Positions 1-13,899 of a DNA stretch of 64,000 nucleotides are shown one piece after another. The notes beneath the pieces are model-generated. The model was not told the origin of the DNA and made no database searches. It was given only the letters and a program-made list of their open reading frames with translations. Each line of letters starts with the position of its first letter. Position 1 is the first letter of the stretch. Position numbers and translations under genes: made by a program. The stretch spans positions 310,001 to 374,000 of the forward strand of contig JAWZYV010014429.1 of the NCBI GenBank assembly GCA_038373885.1. The letters run 5' to 3'. Origin of the DNA: Cheiracanthium punctorium. Its lineage: Eukaryota > Arthropoda > Arachnida > Araneae > Cheiracanthiidae.

Positions 1-240
1 TTTTCGAGTGCCGTTTCTTCACCGGAGTATTAACCTCATTATATGGTGCACTCCGATGATCCAAGCTAAAGTGTCTTGCGCTTTCTCTTTCATACTTTTC
101 AATCTTGGGTCAAGAAGGAAATAACGACAGAAAAGCTGAATAGTTGTGTTGCCCCGGTAACCAACAATCCGGTGGAAAACATACGGCAGCCTGCCTGCTC
201 CTGACCATTCTGATTGTTAGCATTGAGACGAGCTGAGTAG
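1..240. repeat. Probable end of a dispersed repeat cut by the window edge
   Basis: The first 240 bases are richer in GC than the sequence after them, have no open frame, and stop abruptly at about 240 where AT-rich DNA begins. The impression is of an LTR-like or other dispersed repeat on the minus strand, but no second copy lies in the window, so the class is not established. Confidence 0.3.
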
Positions 241-2983
241 GAGTAATATAATTTATTTCTTTTTCCCTGATAAAATTTTTACGCTCATTTTTCTGTTTAA
301 AATGTCTAGGAACGCTTCTTAACGTAGGATTAAGTTTCTATACAACGGTCCTATGTAAAGAAAAAAAAATTGTTCAACGTCGTTGCAAGTTTCAATATTA
401 ATCCGTTAGAATGTTCAATATTAATCCGTTAGAGTGTAATCGAATAACTAACTGAATTTCGCGACATTTCTCTTTATGGAGTCAAAAGCGTGACGTCATA
501 AATAAAAAATTGTTTAAAATTCATAAACACTGCCGGAAAATTTGTCTTATATGAAAATAATTTCGCGATTACAGCTCCTCGAGATTACACAGTTTTTTTT
601 CATGAGATTAAAATAAATAAACTATTTCCTACTGCTAAAGCATGGAGGATTTAAATAAGAACCGGTTTACCAAAAGAATTATTTTTATAATATGGATTTA
701 AGCACAGTATTCCGTGTTAATAAATATTTCGTACATATTAAAGTAAAGGTGTTTGTAATATTCTTCATTTTTCAATTCTCGCCGTATAACGAGGTAAACG
801 ATACGTAATCCTAAGTTAATGTATCATGCGGCAGGTTCAACAAAAAGGACTACGTGAAAGATTGCAAAGTTTTGTTTTAATATTTGGTTTCATTTTTTTA
901 ATGAACATGAAAATTACGTAATTTACATGTATAGAGATTTTTATTCTCCTGTTTATTTATTTATTTTATTTTATTCATCGTGTTATTTATTTATCATGGG
1001 TATTTATTTACTATTCGTTTTGGAGCTACAGAACAAACAGGAACAGATTCAAACATATTTTACATTGTTTTATTTATACAGCACAAGTTAACATGAAATA
1101 AAAATTTATTATTTACCAGAAAGAATTAGTCCGTTTTTTGTGAATACAAATATATGAAATAAGCACAGCAAAAACAAATGAGAATTAAAAAAAGAAAAAA
1201 ATGTTTTTAATTGGGTGATCAATACTTGAAAGCTTCAATATACACTTTATCTTCCTCTACCTGAAATAAAAAAGATAAGCATACAGCTATATTCTAAATA
1301 GAAAAAACATTAGAAAATTTTTGGTTTACTTTTAAGTGAGAAGAAAAAAAAAAAAAAAAAAAACGAAAGAAAGCCATCACAATCTACAATTGCATTATCA
1401 CACTGAGCCATTTAAATGCCAAAGAATATTTCCAATTCATGAGTTTGTTATCTGAAGTATGCTGAGAAACTTCAGACAACAAGAAGAACTATGAAATAAG
1501 CACAGTTACGAATTTATTTTCTTGAAAATGTAGGCAGTCCCATGCAAAATAACATCAATTAAAAGCGTCAACTGCCAGTCACTTAGGCAACTGGAATATA
1601 TTCACAGCTATACTCTTTTTCTAAGTAAAAGCTGATTAATGAGTACATCATCTCGTATTTATGTAAATAGAATTAAAGGAAACAAAACATATTCTCGATA
1701 TCTAGCTGCGTATGCAGGTTATGGCTTGAATTTGTCAGGAGAGTATTTACCTTAAGTTTCATAAACAACAGTATGGCAACTAATCACCTATTCAAAACAT
1801 ATATGATAGTTGGGGATATTGCAATGATACAAATTTTTGAAGATGCATTTATTGTAACCATCGCTTTTTTGAGTAACAAGAAAATGTTCGAATGAATATT
1901 TGTACGTATGTAAGGATCTTAAATAGGGGAAAAACAGAAATAATACAAATGGGTGCTTGCTCAGATGTCATTTTTTAAAACTATTATAGTAAAGACTATA
2001 TAAATCTATGAGTGAAAAGCATTCCACGTTTTTTAACACTAAGCTAAGTTAAAGTAATTAAAAAACTTTGTAAAAAACACACATAAGAAGTAAAAGGAAA
2101 AAGGATACGCGTTTCGTTCAAAAATTGTTTTGAACTTCTTCAGTCCAAGCTCTTCGACGTAAAGAATGAAGTTCTTTTAGTCAATCACTTTATCCTTATT
2201 TTAAGCTTTATTCAAAAAGTTACTTGGGCAAAACAATATTGCTGTTGAAGAAAAATATATAATTTCTTACATTTTAATTCATATTGATATGAAAGCGTAG
2301 TTCCTTAGTTTTTTTAAAATTACAATTTATTAATGTTTTAACCGATGACCGTGACAATATTTGAATGATCCAAAATTCCCAGCATGAAAAAGGCGATTGT
2401 TTTCTTTATGTCAATTAGCTTGGATGTGAAAACTTTTATAATTTGGTAGTATTAATGATAATTAGAATTATATCAGGTTGTAACGAAAGTATTCCGCCAA
2501 ATCTGCTTGAAAAACTAACTTCTAACTCCTTAGATAACTCTTTTTGATCTGTCGGTACCAAACCTGCACAGTGTCACGTGATGCAACAATAGTATTTAAA
2601 GCTGTACTCATTATTCGTTGATATTCTGTAGCTGACTTTTTGCAACACAACTGGAAGTAAATGATGGTTCCAATCCTCTAGAGTGATAGTTCCATTTGAC
2701 GCACCTTGTACTTAATGATAACTATATTTTTTTACAGGTTTCATAACACAGTGTTATCAAGTAAGTCTCTTTCTTTCAAATGCCAAAAATCATTTGACAA
2801 AATATGAGCAAATACGCCAACGCGAACTGTGGGCTGACGATGTTTACGGTGGCGGGAAACTTTCGTTACATCCTAATACTATTTTTTGAAAGAGTAATTT
2901 CTCAATCTTATTCAATAAAAGGAGATATACTAAAATCAATGTTTGATTTTAATTCATGTTTGTATTTAAAATTCATGTTTGTA

Positions 2984-2989
2984 TTTATT
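2984..2989 (-). promoter_or_regulatory. Possible polyadenylation signal of the aquaglyceroporin
   Basis: AATAAA on the minus strand, about 215 bases after the stop codon. The base composition is so AT-rich that such hexamers occur by chance, so this is only a candidate. Confidence 0.3.
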
Positions 2990-3006
2990 ATTTTTTTATT
3001 TGTATT

Positions 3007-3042
3007 TAAAATTATACCTCAATATGCAAAAATTATACCATG
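3007..3042 (+). repeat. 36-base direct repeat, copy 1 (below exon E)
   Basis: Starts taaaattatacctcaatatg. The same 36 bases with one change recur exactly 400 bases later at 3407-3442, so the terminal exon is bracketed by the pair. Confidence 0.75.
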
Positions 3043-3204
3043 TGTAAAAAGTGTTAAAAGTACTTTTTCTTTTAAGAGTTCGCACTTAACTTTCTGTCCA
3101 GTTTTGGATTGCATTGTGCATGTTTCAAAAAAGAAATCTTGATTCATTAGTTAACTAAACCATCTACTATTCTCAGGCAGTTCTAATTTTTAAAAAAATC
3201 TAAT

Positions 3205-3385
3205 TTAAAATTCTGTAAATTTGTCACCTTTTGATTCGTTGGTAAATGTCATTTCTCTGGCGTCTTCCAGTTCATCTTCATCAGGCCAGTGTAATTCGAT
3301 GGCCAGTAAATAGAACCATGCTCCAATAATGCAGCCTAAATGTGGGCCTAGTAACCCGATCCACCAATAGGCATAATTTCTAATG
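3205..3385 (-). CDS. Aquaglyceroporin terminal exon E (helix 6 and acidic tail)
   Basis: 181 bases: one base completes a split Ser codon, then 59 codons and TAA at 3205-3207. The acceptor tail is pyrimidine-rich (tactttttttag). It encodes helix 6 (YWWIGLLGPHLGCIIGAWF), with the Gly-Pro and Gly residues usual at this place, then the E-L-H-W-P turn and a hydrophilic, acidic C-terminal tail (DEDELEDARE). The tail is cytoplasmic by family topology. The 36-base direct repeats at 3007-3042 and 3407-3442 lie on either side of this exon. Confidence 0.92.
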
Positions 3386-3406
3386 CTAAAAAAAGTAAGA
3401 AAAGAG

Positions 3407-3442
3407 TAAAATTATACCTCAATATGCAAAAGTTATACCATG
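3407..3442 (+). repeat. 36-base direct repeat, copy 2 (in intron D-E)
   Basis: Partner of 3007-3042 with one A/G difference. It lies inside the 169-base intron, upstream of the exon E acceptor on the minus strand. The rest of this intron is an imperfect tandem pair of a segment starting catgctgc(t/a)ccggat at about 3440 and 3498. Confidence 0.75.
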
Positions 3443-3554
3443 CTGCTCCGGATCATCAGAATCTGCGCCAGATTGTGATAATCCGGTACAGAACATCATG
3501 CTGCACCGGATGTTCAGTATGAAATATCCGGCACATTATGAAAATAATTCTCAC

Positions 3555-3772
3555 CTGAAAGTCTCCGCACCCCAACCGGCTATGGCGGTGAAGACTCTGG
3601 TTGGGAAATCCCTGGCGGGATTGATGGGCGCCATGCAGTTCATTCCGAACGTCTGCGCAGTCGTCTGTATCATGAAGCCGATGAACACCGGATAGAGATA
3701 CTTTGGAATGTTCAAGTTCTTTCGATCCACGATCGCCATCACTGTGAACATCAGGAGTCCACCCGCCACGAT
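3555..3772 (-). CDS. Aquaglyceroporin exon D (helices 4 and 5, NPARD pore box)
   Basis: 218 bases, phase 0 in and phase 2 out. The acceptor is tctctttgcag and the donor gtgagaa. Helix 4 is GGLLMFTVMAIVD, followed by a short basic loop (RKNLNIPK). Helix 5 runs from about YLYPVFIGFMI through QTTAQTFG. Loop E carries NPARD, with the selectivity-filter Arg and the Asp diagnostic of aquaglyceroporins, followed by the conserved FTAIAGWG turn. This is the most conserved exon and fixes the family assignment. Confidence 0.95.
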
Positions 3773-3945
3773 CTGCAAAGAGAAAGGGTTCCACTTTAGA
3801 ATGCATAATTAGGGTCGCCTAGCAGTGCTCAAAATACATCACAGTAACCATGACAAACGCAGCGACAATCCATGCAGTAGAGAATCCAGAGAAGTTTCAA
3901 GGAATGGCCGATAATTTTTTTCTTTCTAATGGCCGGGTCGGTTAA

Positions 3946-4776
3946 CCCTTTAACGCGCAGTGTTCCCGCTCTGGCAACACCAAACTCTGACGTTTTAGAC
4001 TGTTGCCAGTCACGAAGAATGGATTGGATTTCTATAAAAACAGTCGCGGGTGACATGGCTCCACGTGAGTCCTTTACTTTTTAGCACATCATTTCCCGTA
4101 AAAAAAGAAAAAATGGTCAGGATTATTTTTTAACAGCACTGACATCTGCGGAAGACTGCGGAGAACAGCTGGATCGATTGCCCAATGCTGAAAAAAGGGC
4201 ACCCGTTGCCATCGCTCGACTTAACTACCAGCAAGATGGCGGACGATCGAAACGTTCATCGCGTGCCACAGATCTAGAGACCCTTTTTTGACGCAGCTGG
4301 CTGTGCTGGGCACAGCCAGCTGTCGCATTAGCTTTCATTAGCGTACACGGTGTTATAGCAGCCCAGCCGAAAAAGGTTTCCCCCTTCCGTGCACTGGTCA
4401 AGCTGGTCACTTGTCCCAAGCACTGGTCACTTTCCAATGTCTTATGGGAACGCAGCATAGCGATTGGCAACTGCAGGACACAGGGGATAAGTATGCCAAA
4501 GCATTTTATCAGAGATATGTCTTTTTTTTTTTTTCAGTTTCATTTTTCATATTGAGCCCATATTTAATCTATTCGCTTACATCATTGAAAAATCTCAACG
4601 AAATAGACCTTTCTTCTACCAATGTTGCTTCCCAGATTAGGCCTTTGAATGCCCCGCTGGGATCCAACGTTGTGCTTGCGTTCCAGTGGAGCATTCAAAC
4701 ACCCACTCAGGAAAGCAACAACGGTGTAAAAGAGTCCCCTTTTTTCAGCATTGGGAAAGGGTTGCGCCTCAAAGGT
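3946..4776 (+). mobile_element. TTAA-flanked hairpin miniature element, copy 1, with altered interior
   Basis: Flanked by TTAA at 3942-3945 and 4777-4780. The left end is ccctttaacgcgcag and the right end reads gggttgcgcctcaaagg. The family signature (a gcagccgttgccatcgctcg block, then a hairpin arm to agatctagagaccc) is present to about 4290. The right arm of the hairpin is missing and roughly 4330-4735 is replaced by other sequence, part of which (about 4665-4710) resembles 50930-50980. TTAA target duplication and CCCTTT ends point to a piggyBac-type non-autonomous element. No transposase is encoded. Confidence 0.7.
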
Positions 4777-4780
4777 TTAA

Positions 4781-7700
4781 TAGAAGTATTCGCTTATAAG
4801 AGTTTCACTGTATTACATTTTACAGCAAGCACTTTATGGATATCTTCTTATTTTTTTTCTGTGAAAGGGATAAGTGAAAAAAATGTAGTTGCCACCTCCC
4901 TCTCTTCCCCCCACAGATTACACATTTTAGAAATTCCACTATTATAGAGAACCTGCGTTACGAACCCCACGTACAAGGCAAATTTCCTATTATTAGCTTC
5001 CGTAATTTTGGTTAGGTAAAATATTGGCAAAGAAAATATAGTACTTTCCGGTCCCCGTAATAGTTAACCGTCTCCTAAATGTACTTTAAACAATGACTTC
5101 TGATACATCTTAATGCACTCAAATAATTTTTGGTCTCCCTGTAAGAAAAAAAAAATGAATGCTACACATACCATTTTCAATAGGGCACGTGCTATAGTCA
5201 CAGCAAAAGCATATATAGATGTCGTAGCAATTCATACTCATTAGCTTCAGTTTGAGCATGGGAAAAAGTGTTTTTTTTTTTTTGTACGAGATACTTTAAA
5301 ATAATCCGTACACTGATTCAGCTATAGTGTTGTTTTCATATTCTCAATTTTTAAATAACGAGTTCATGTGTGACTTATTTGTATTTGAATATGTATCACA
5401 AATATCGTCTACAGATGAAATATTGAATTTTTTTAATAGCTATTTTTTAATATAAATTACTGAAGATATAAATCAATGTAAACTGTTGCTAAGTTTTTTC
5501 GTTCTTTAAATTCTTTTAAAGTTCTTTTAAAGTTCGTTTAAGAGTTCTTGTACTTCCACTCAAAAAAGCACTTTATGTCGTTAAAATATGTCAAAATTTG
5601 TTGAGATATTTTTTTCATTTGCCTCATTTGACTATTTGTTCGAATGTCGATTTAAATATATTTTTAAAATGGAATGTTTCTAAAAATATTTCAACACGAC
5701 TGTATAATGACTAGACTGTCTAATTATTTAATAATGAACAGCAGAACTATAAACGTTGCTTAGATTTTAATTTTCAGAATGCTTATCAGTTGAAAGGACA
5801 GTTTTGTACATTTAATGGATGTTTCATTAAGAATACATGTGGAATTATTGAAAATATGTATGCCGTAATTTACTAAGTATATAAATAAATGCAGTTAGAC
5901 AACAAATATTTTATTTCAGATAACTCAAAATCTTCGCGACTACTACAAATCATCATTTCAACATACAGCTAAAATAAATGAAAACTACTCGAAGGAGTTT
6001 TCAATTAACTAAATTATTAATGCGCATATAAATTGAAAACAACTAAAACACTTTAAACGGGCATTTAATGATAATAATTCCACAAATTTTAAAAGCTTTC
6101 TTATCGAGTTGTTTATTTTATTTTAAAACTCATTTTTTTAATTAATGTAAGATGAATTATAGATTTTTAAGAAAACTTTAGTTTAAAATCTCCTTTTTTT
6201 ATCGAAGTAGAAAATTTAGTGCATGTGTTTTGTTAGAAATTATTCCGAAGTATTTAGAGAGACAAATTTAGAATTTCACTAACCTTTGTACAAACAGGAA
6301 GCACGATAACACAAAATAGTTTATGCCGTAGATGGATTGTAAAAGGAAAAGACAAACTAAGTAAACATTATTGATAATAATTCTTAAGATTTTAATTTCA
6401 TGGTTCGTCTATTTTTTAATTAATTTTGAATGTTTAAAATGTTTTCTTCTTGCTTTAAATCAATAGTCTTAAAACAACACAAAAAAGTTTACGAAATAGA
6501 TAAAAATATCGGGTCATTCACCGGATTTTTCATTAAAAAACCAAACCCGTCCAAATAATAATAATAAGAAGAATAATAAAATTATGTAAGCAGGAATACT
6601 GACTCGAAAAAGATGTTAAAACTGTGAAAAAATAAGTAAAAGCCTGCACAATATTTAAAATCATAATAGTTTTAATAAAATTATTTTTTAATTTAACTAG
6701 GGGCCCTGGCCCCTAGACACGCTACGCTCGCTTTTCGTATGAGGCAATCAGCCCCTAATAAGGTTTATTCGTAAAAAAGGCATAATTTCAACAAACAAAA
6801 CCCAAAGGTTGGATCAGCTAGAATGTTACCGAGCTACACATAGCTTGGTTCTTGCATGTTCATTGGCACATAAAACTTTAAACTTCGTACTATTTTTAAC
6901 GATGTGAAACGCATGGAACACCTTGCGTATTAGCCAATTATGACAATTTTTCACAATTTGGTGACTTTTGTATATGTATAGTTAGTAATTAGCTCTCAGA
7001 AAACAGTACTTCATATGTTTCCTTTGATAAAAACTACGGAACAGCTAGGATACCTTACCACCAATGGTGACTTTTCATTATTTGGCGATTTGCACATGCT
7101 CACGACCTATAATTACTGCTCATGTAAGGCTCTCGGAAAACCGTTATCCATATTTTCATATACATAATCCTTTGCAGATTGGCGTATTTAGCACCACGAA
7201 TTATATCATCTCGCCGCGCTGGCAAATATCCAAAGTGTACTATAACTGCTATAATGGCATAGTTAACGCGGACAAATATTTCTACTGATAGCAAATACTC
7301 CAGCTGGACCGAACCGGCTTTAAAATAATCTGCTTTTTAATTATTTTTTATTTTCAAGATACTGGATTCTAACATTTTGGAACTCGCGGTTTAGATTCAC
7401 CCTGTTTGGAATAATACCATTTTGCCAGATCGTACCTAAAGCCAAGATGGCGCTTTTAAAATCAGTTACAATTAGTTATTCTGTTTTGGAAAAACAAATA
7501 ATCGCTAATTCTAAATTCCTGTTGTCTAAGCGAACTTACTATTTGAAAATTGTCAACTTTGTGTAACAGACTTTGAGTTATTTATTTTATATTCTTTTTA
7601 ATTTGGCGTGAAATTGGTGTAATTCTACTTCATGTTTGTCGATTTGACGCGATTCTACATACTTGGAATTGCTTTGTTGCAAAGGAATAAATGATTTTAT

Positions 7701-7831
7701 GCCAAATCTGGCAAACATTATGCTTATTTTTTCAGTTTTTTATTAATATCTTCTAAAATAATTCGATTTTAGAAATTTAAGTCAGATTATCAGGTTCCTC
7801 GGAATTTTTTGAATTCGGGGACACCTTAGTC
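4781..7831. other. AT-rich intron sequence, no gene seen
   Basis: No supported gene. At 6700-6720 there is a small GC palindrome (ggggccctggcccc). A loosely repeated pair of segments occurs at about 6960-7030 and 7080-7160 (ttggtgac / ttggcgat followed by matching words). A run of trinucleotides lies near 6558-6580. Confidence 0.55.
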
Positions 7832-9668
7832 CAGGGATTCTTAACCTATGGGTCGCAAGGGCTTTCGAGATGGGTCGCCGAGTTTTCAGAGATACAGTTC
7901 TTTTCTTCTTTCGTAAACTTTTTTGTACTTAACACGTAATGTGTTAATTAATACGTGTGGAAAAGAATATCTAAAAAACTCATAAATGCCACTATCAAAT
8001 TACACAATAAGGCCACGTATTTATGATATAACAAAAAACAAGTTATGTCATCCGTTAAAACAGGTGGACAGTTATAACTGGATGAAACTACAGACGCGAT
8101 TGACGATGCTCAACTAATGGCTTATGTTCGCTATGCTGGTAACAGCGAAATGGAAGAATTTTTGTTTTGCTGTCCCCTTACCACCAGTATGACAAGTGAA
8201 GACATTTTTAAGTTAACGATAGCATATTTTAAAGAAGTTTGATCTTGTTAACAGTGCTTTAGTCTTTGCAGTGATGGTGATCGTCAATGCTTGGGCAAAG
8301 TCAGAGTTTTTGTATAAAAGTAAAACGAATTAATTTTGATGTAAAGGTGTTTCATTGCCTTCTTATAAGAGAAAATCTTACATCTAAGAGGTCATCGGAA
8401 GGTTTGAATATTGTTATGAAAGAGATTTTTCAAATTGTCAATTTTATAAAAACAAGATCGCTTAATAACAGGATATTTAGCCAAATTTGCTTAGAAATGG
8501 AATCTGAATGCATATCATTCTGAAGTCATGATTTTCTCGAATCAGATTGATCTTTGTCGTACATTCTCGAGGAAATGTGCTTCAAAGATTGTTTTACGCA
8601 AGGAAATCCAAATCTTCTCGGCAGAGAAAAACCATCCTTTGACTTCCCAGTTTTCTGACGAAAATTGCATGCTGAAATTAGCTAACCTTTCAGATATTTC
8701 ATCGCTTCTTCGCTTAAAGTGAAGTGAAGAGTTATTTGCAGAACTTAATAAATACGCCAATGCAAGGCCATAATCAAACGATAATTGGATTAGTAGAGAA
8801 GTTTATAGCTTTCAAAGAGAAGTTGAAACTGAGGAATAAGAAAATAGAAGAGAATAAAATAGCTTAATTTTTTTTCGATCAACTTAAAGCCTATTTTTAA
8901 GAAGATGAAAACGCTGAGTTGAGCGACAATAAAAGTGTTATTATTGAGTTTAAGGGGAAATTAATTATTGCGTTCGATCGTAAAATTCCGGCACACATGC
9001 TCAAATATAGTTGGGTGCCCAATCCATTTGAAGATAGATCTTGAAGAATTGCCTGAATACTTTTCAGACATTGTAGATCTCCAAGAAGAACTCATTGAGC
9101 TTCATAGTGAGGAATCCTTAAGGTAAAGTTTTTAAAAATCAAACACTGTGTTCATTTTGGATAAGTTAAAAAAAAATCCCATTCTATTCATTTGAGCTTT
9201 GAAAGATTACTTCCGTTTCCCACTAACTTACCTATACGAAGGCGGGTTTTCCATACTTTCTGTCGTGAAAAGTAGAAACAGATTAAAACCAAAATATGAT
9301 ATGAAATGCTGAATATCTTCCAAAGACACTTTCTCGGTTTCCAAAACTGTCGAAAGTAAGGCAAGGCCAAAGATCGCGCTGGAGAAAGGCAATTACTGTT
9401 TTTAGTTGATTTATGGAAGATTTTAAATTTCTCTTATTCTTGTTATTTTGTTTTCTTAGTGTATTACTACGCAGACTTTTTCTCTTTTATAGTAATTCCT
9501 TTACAAATACACATGATGCTGCCTTGTTGGGCTAATTTCCGAAATCGAACATTTTGTTAATTAGTAATATATTAATAAGAACTTAAAATTGTAATATAGG
9601 CCCAAGGGTTTCGAAGTAAATCATGTTGTACATTTTGGGTCGCGGCAAAAAAAGATTAAGAACCCCTG
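7832..9668 (+). mobile_element. hAT transposon, ZBED5/SCAND3-like, degenerate
   Basis: 1837 bases bounded by the exact 8-bp duplication ccttagtc at 7824-7831 and 9669-9676, the length used by hAT elements. The ends form a short inverted repeat: cagggattcttaacctatgg on the left and, read from the other end, caggggttcttaatc. The left end continues with gggtcgc, which also appears near the right end. The interior carries broken transposase sequence on the plus strand. The element is inside the 15.9 kb aquaglyceroporin intron in antisense orientation. Confidence 0.85.
8040..8830 (+). pseudogene. hAT transposase remnant (ZBED5-like)
   Basis: Several reading frames in turn give pieces that resemble the catalytic region of ZBED5/SCAND3-type hAT transposases. 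One is the target-side motif QLDETTDAID followed by MAYVRYAG and EEFLFCC (about 8075-8185). Another is IFQIVNFIKTRSLNNRIF (about 8428-8487). A third is a lysine-rich C-proximal stretch to about 8830. Stops and frame changes separate them (for example the stop after GHI-like residues near 8241 and at 8521), so no functional protein can be made. The N-terminal BED zinc finger was not found. Confidence 0.65.
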
Positions 9669-9852
9669 CCTTAGTCGAAACTCAAATCCCCACAGTATAG
9701 GAGGAGATAGCCAAACAAGCTATTGACAGTGGTGACGGCGGTGTCAGCGGCCGTTATTTATTTTTAGAATAGAGAGATTACATTATTTTTAAAAACTGCA
9801 TTTCGAAAATTTCAATGAATATTTTACACAACAATTTTGTTTTTATTTGGAA

Positions 9853-12126
9853 CTAGCTGAAGTACCCGTTCTTCGCACGGGAATGAATGGACTTTTTGAT
9901 ATTACGATTTGTGGTGATTACTTTTCATTAATAAACAGATATTTCAAAATGGATATCGCGTTATATTGTGTCCAATAATCATGCATACCGAATTGCAAGG
10001 CAATCGTTTGTACGATGCAGAAGGCAATGAGGCGTAGCGCAATCTAGTGGCGAGTTTTAGCAAAACGGACACGGCGAAAATATTCTTCGCATTCAGATAT
10101 CGATGTATACGAATTTTCATGACTATCGGCTGGACAGTCCTGAAGCTCATGTGTTGACGTGACATCTAGTGGTAAGTTATAGGAAAATGGATAGCGCCAA
10201 ACTCTTCCCCGTGTTCAAATATCTATGCATACCTATTTTCATAGCGATCATTTAAACAGTCAAGAAGTGATACACTGCAGGGCCATCTAGTGGTTAATTA
10301 AAGTAATGATTTGCTACAGCGCCGTCAAGTGGCGAGTTATAGGAAAACGGATAACGCCAAAATATTCTCATTGTTCAAATAGCAATGTATACTGATTTTC
10401 ATAGCGACCGTGATCAAATATCTATGTATACCTATTTTCATAGAGATCATTTGCACATTCAAGAAGTGATACACTGCAGGGCCATCTAGTGGTTAATTAA
10501 AGTAATGATTTGCTACAGCGCCGTCAAGTGGCGAGTTATAGCAAAATGGATAACGCCAAAATATTCTCATTGTTCAAATTGCTATGTATACTGATTTTCA
10601 TAGCGACCGTTTGAATGGTCAAGAATTTGGCCTGCTGCAGCGTCATCTAGTGGCGACTTAAAATAATAATGTATTGCAGTGTCATCTAGTGGTGAGTAAC
10701 ATCAAAAGGAACGCAGTTAGAATATATTCTTCGTGCTCAAATGTGTAAGTATAAAAAATTTTATGCCGACCGGTCGAACGGTATAGAAGTTGATGCGCTG
10801 CAGCGCCATTTAGCGGCAAGTTACAGCAAAATGGATAGTGAAAAATATTCTCCGTGTTCTAATATTCGCGTGTACCAAATTTCATCGAAATCGATTGGAC
10901 GATATTCGCATAGCAAACGGCTAAACGGAATAGAATTCGACGTTGTGCTGCGGCACCAAGTGGCAAGTTAAGGAAAACGGATAGCATAAAAACCTTCTCC
11001 ATCATAAAAGACTTAGGTGAACCAAATTTCATCGTGCAACGGTGCTCAACGGTGCTGGAGTTTTTCAACCTCATAAACACATACCAACATTCATTTTTAT
11101 CTATAACCAGTGTTATTATATATACCAGTCTCAAATAAAATCCATTTTCAAATCTAAGCCTCGCCAAAGTGCCAACATACGCCATTTTGCAAGAGTTTTT
11201 TCGGGGAATCATTCGAAGTATTGACTTAGCAGCAATCAATATGGGAAATGGTAAAGCACGCATTTATTTGAAAAGTGGAATCCCTTAATACAGCCGAATT
11301 TTTTAAAATTATCAACTATAATATGTTTTATTCATCGTTACTCCGATGTACTAAATGAGAAGATTTCAATTTTCTGAAATTTGGCAGAATTCCCCCAACT
11401 TAAATCAATGTACTCAATTGGCGAGAATTCTGAAGTTAGATCTCTTGAAATCCCTTAATAACTGCATTATTTCTTCACGGATCATTAAAATTTAACGCTG
11501 TATTCTAATAAAACCTTTGCACTTGTTTTCAAAAATCTATTTCCTTAAGCTCTCAATAAATTGCGCCAAGCCGAAAACTCTGCAAACCGCTAGAACGCAC
11601 TTACTCAAAATCCATATTTCAGCCATTTTATTTTTCGCCAAACTAAAAAAATTTACACATTAGCCTCGGAAATCTTCAATTCTTATTGTTTTGCGTGTAA
11701 AGCATTACATTCCTGCTCTGATTTCCCATGCACACGATATTATAATTTAAAAAAAAATAACCTTACGAATATAAACCAACAAAAAAAAAATCATTATCAT
11801 TGTTTTATTTTCACTTTGAGAATTTAAAACATTTTATTCGGCAAAATCGCCACACATGGCAACCACGATCCTTATTTCACACTTTTTTCACTACAGGGGT
11901 TACAATTACGGAAAGCTTTTTGCGTGGAGAGCATAAAAAAATCTCTTAAATTCCGGGAACATGTAGACTTTCAAAGTTTTAGAGTGGACTACGATTTATT
12001 CTATATTATTTTACATATCTGTGCTAAATTTCAGGGCGATAGGTCCATTTTTGTGGATTTGTATACGAATCAAATCCACAAACAAACAAACAAACAAACA
12101 GAATTTCATTTTTATTTATAAGATAT
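9853..12126 (-). mobile_element. Helentron-like non-autonomous repeat with internal satellite
   Basis: Begins ctagctgaagtacccgttct with the cttcgcacggg motif and ends near 12080-12126 in a block of (caaa)n followed by aatttcatttttatttataa. Read on the minus strand it opens with (tttg)n and closes with a CGGGTAC...AGCTAG end. This is the same general architecture as 33455-35425 in the opposite strand. Such repeats in arthropods are usually treated as Helitron/Helentron derivatives, and the assignment here is by resemblance only. No protein is encoded. Confidence 0.5.
10023..10985. repeat. Satellite array with CATCTAGTGG units
   Basis: Seven to eight diverged units carrying (c/t)catctagtgg(c/t)gagtta, then an aaaacggata(g/a)cgccaa word, then tatgtata and ttttcatagcga. 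Unit spacing ranges from about 120 to 200 bases. The units starting near 10283 and 10482 are nearly identical over about 199 bases, indicating recent local duplication. It lies inside the Helentron-like repeat. Confidence 0.75.
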
Positions 12127-13608
<1,482 letters not shown>

Positions 13609-13865
13609 GTATTAAAATAGATTACCAAATGGAGAACTTCATTTCAATTTTCCACTCCATCTCCACTTCATTGCTTGGGATCGAAAAGTTAGGCTTAAGC
13701 CCACGTGATCTCACTTGACTTGTCTTCCCACTTCTCTCTAGCTTTGACAGCTCTGTTTTTTACAATATTTCTTGCCTCTGGATTATCAATTTTTATTTCA
13801 TGTTTTTTGTTATTATGTGCTACTACTTAATGTTTTACTTGGGATTCCATATTACGTAAATTTAG

Positions 13866-13899
13866 CTATATATATATATCTATATATATATATATATAT
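13866..13899. repeat. (TA)n microsatellite
   Basis: Interrupted TA tract 250 bases after the compound microsatellite. Confidence 0.9.

Larger units (their letters stand above)
241..3204. other. AT-rich DNA downstream of the aquaglyceroporin, no gene seen
   Basis: No supported coding region on either strand. A 23-base unit is tandemly doubled at about 391-436 and there are poly(A) runs (for example 1345-1363). A chance open frame at 2804-3142 on the plus strand is low complexity and lies over the likely 3' untranslated region. Confidence 0.6.

Noticed and set aside
2804..3142. 112-codon plus-strand frame next to the last exon
   Set aside because: Low complexity, Phe-rich, overlaps the likely 3' untranslated region of the minus-strand gene and includes part of a direct repeat.
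3456..3806. 116-codon minus-strand frame over exon D
   Set aside because: It is in another frame over the conserved aquaglyceroporin exon; the exon frame has the NPARD box and proper splice sites.
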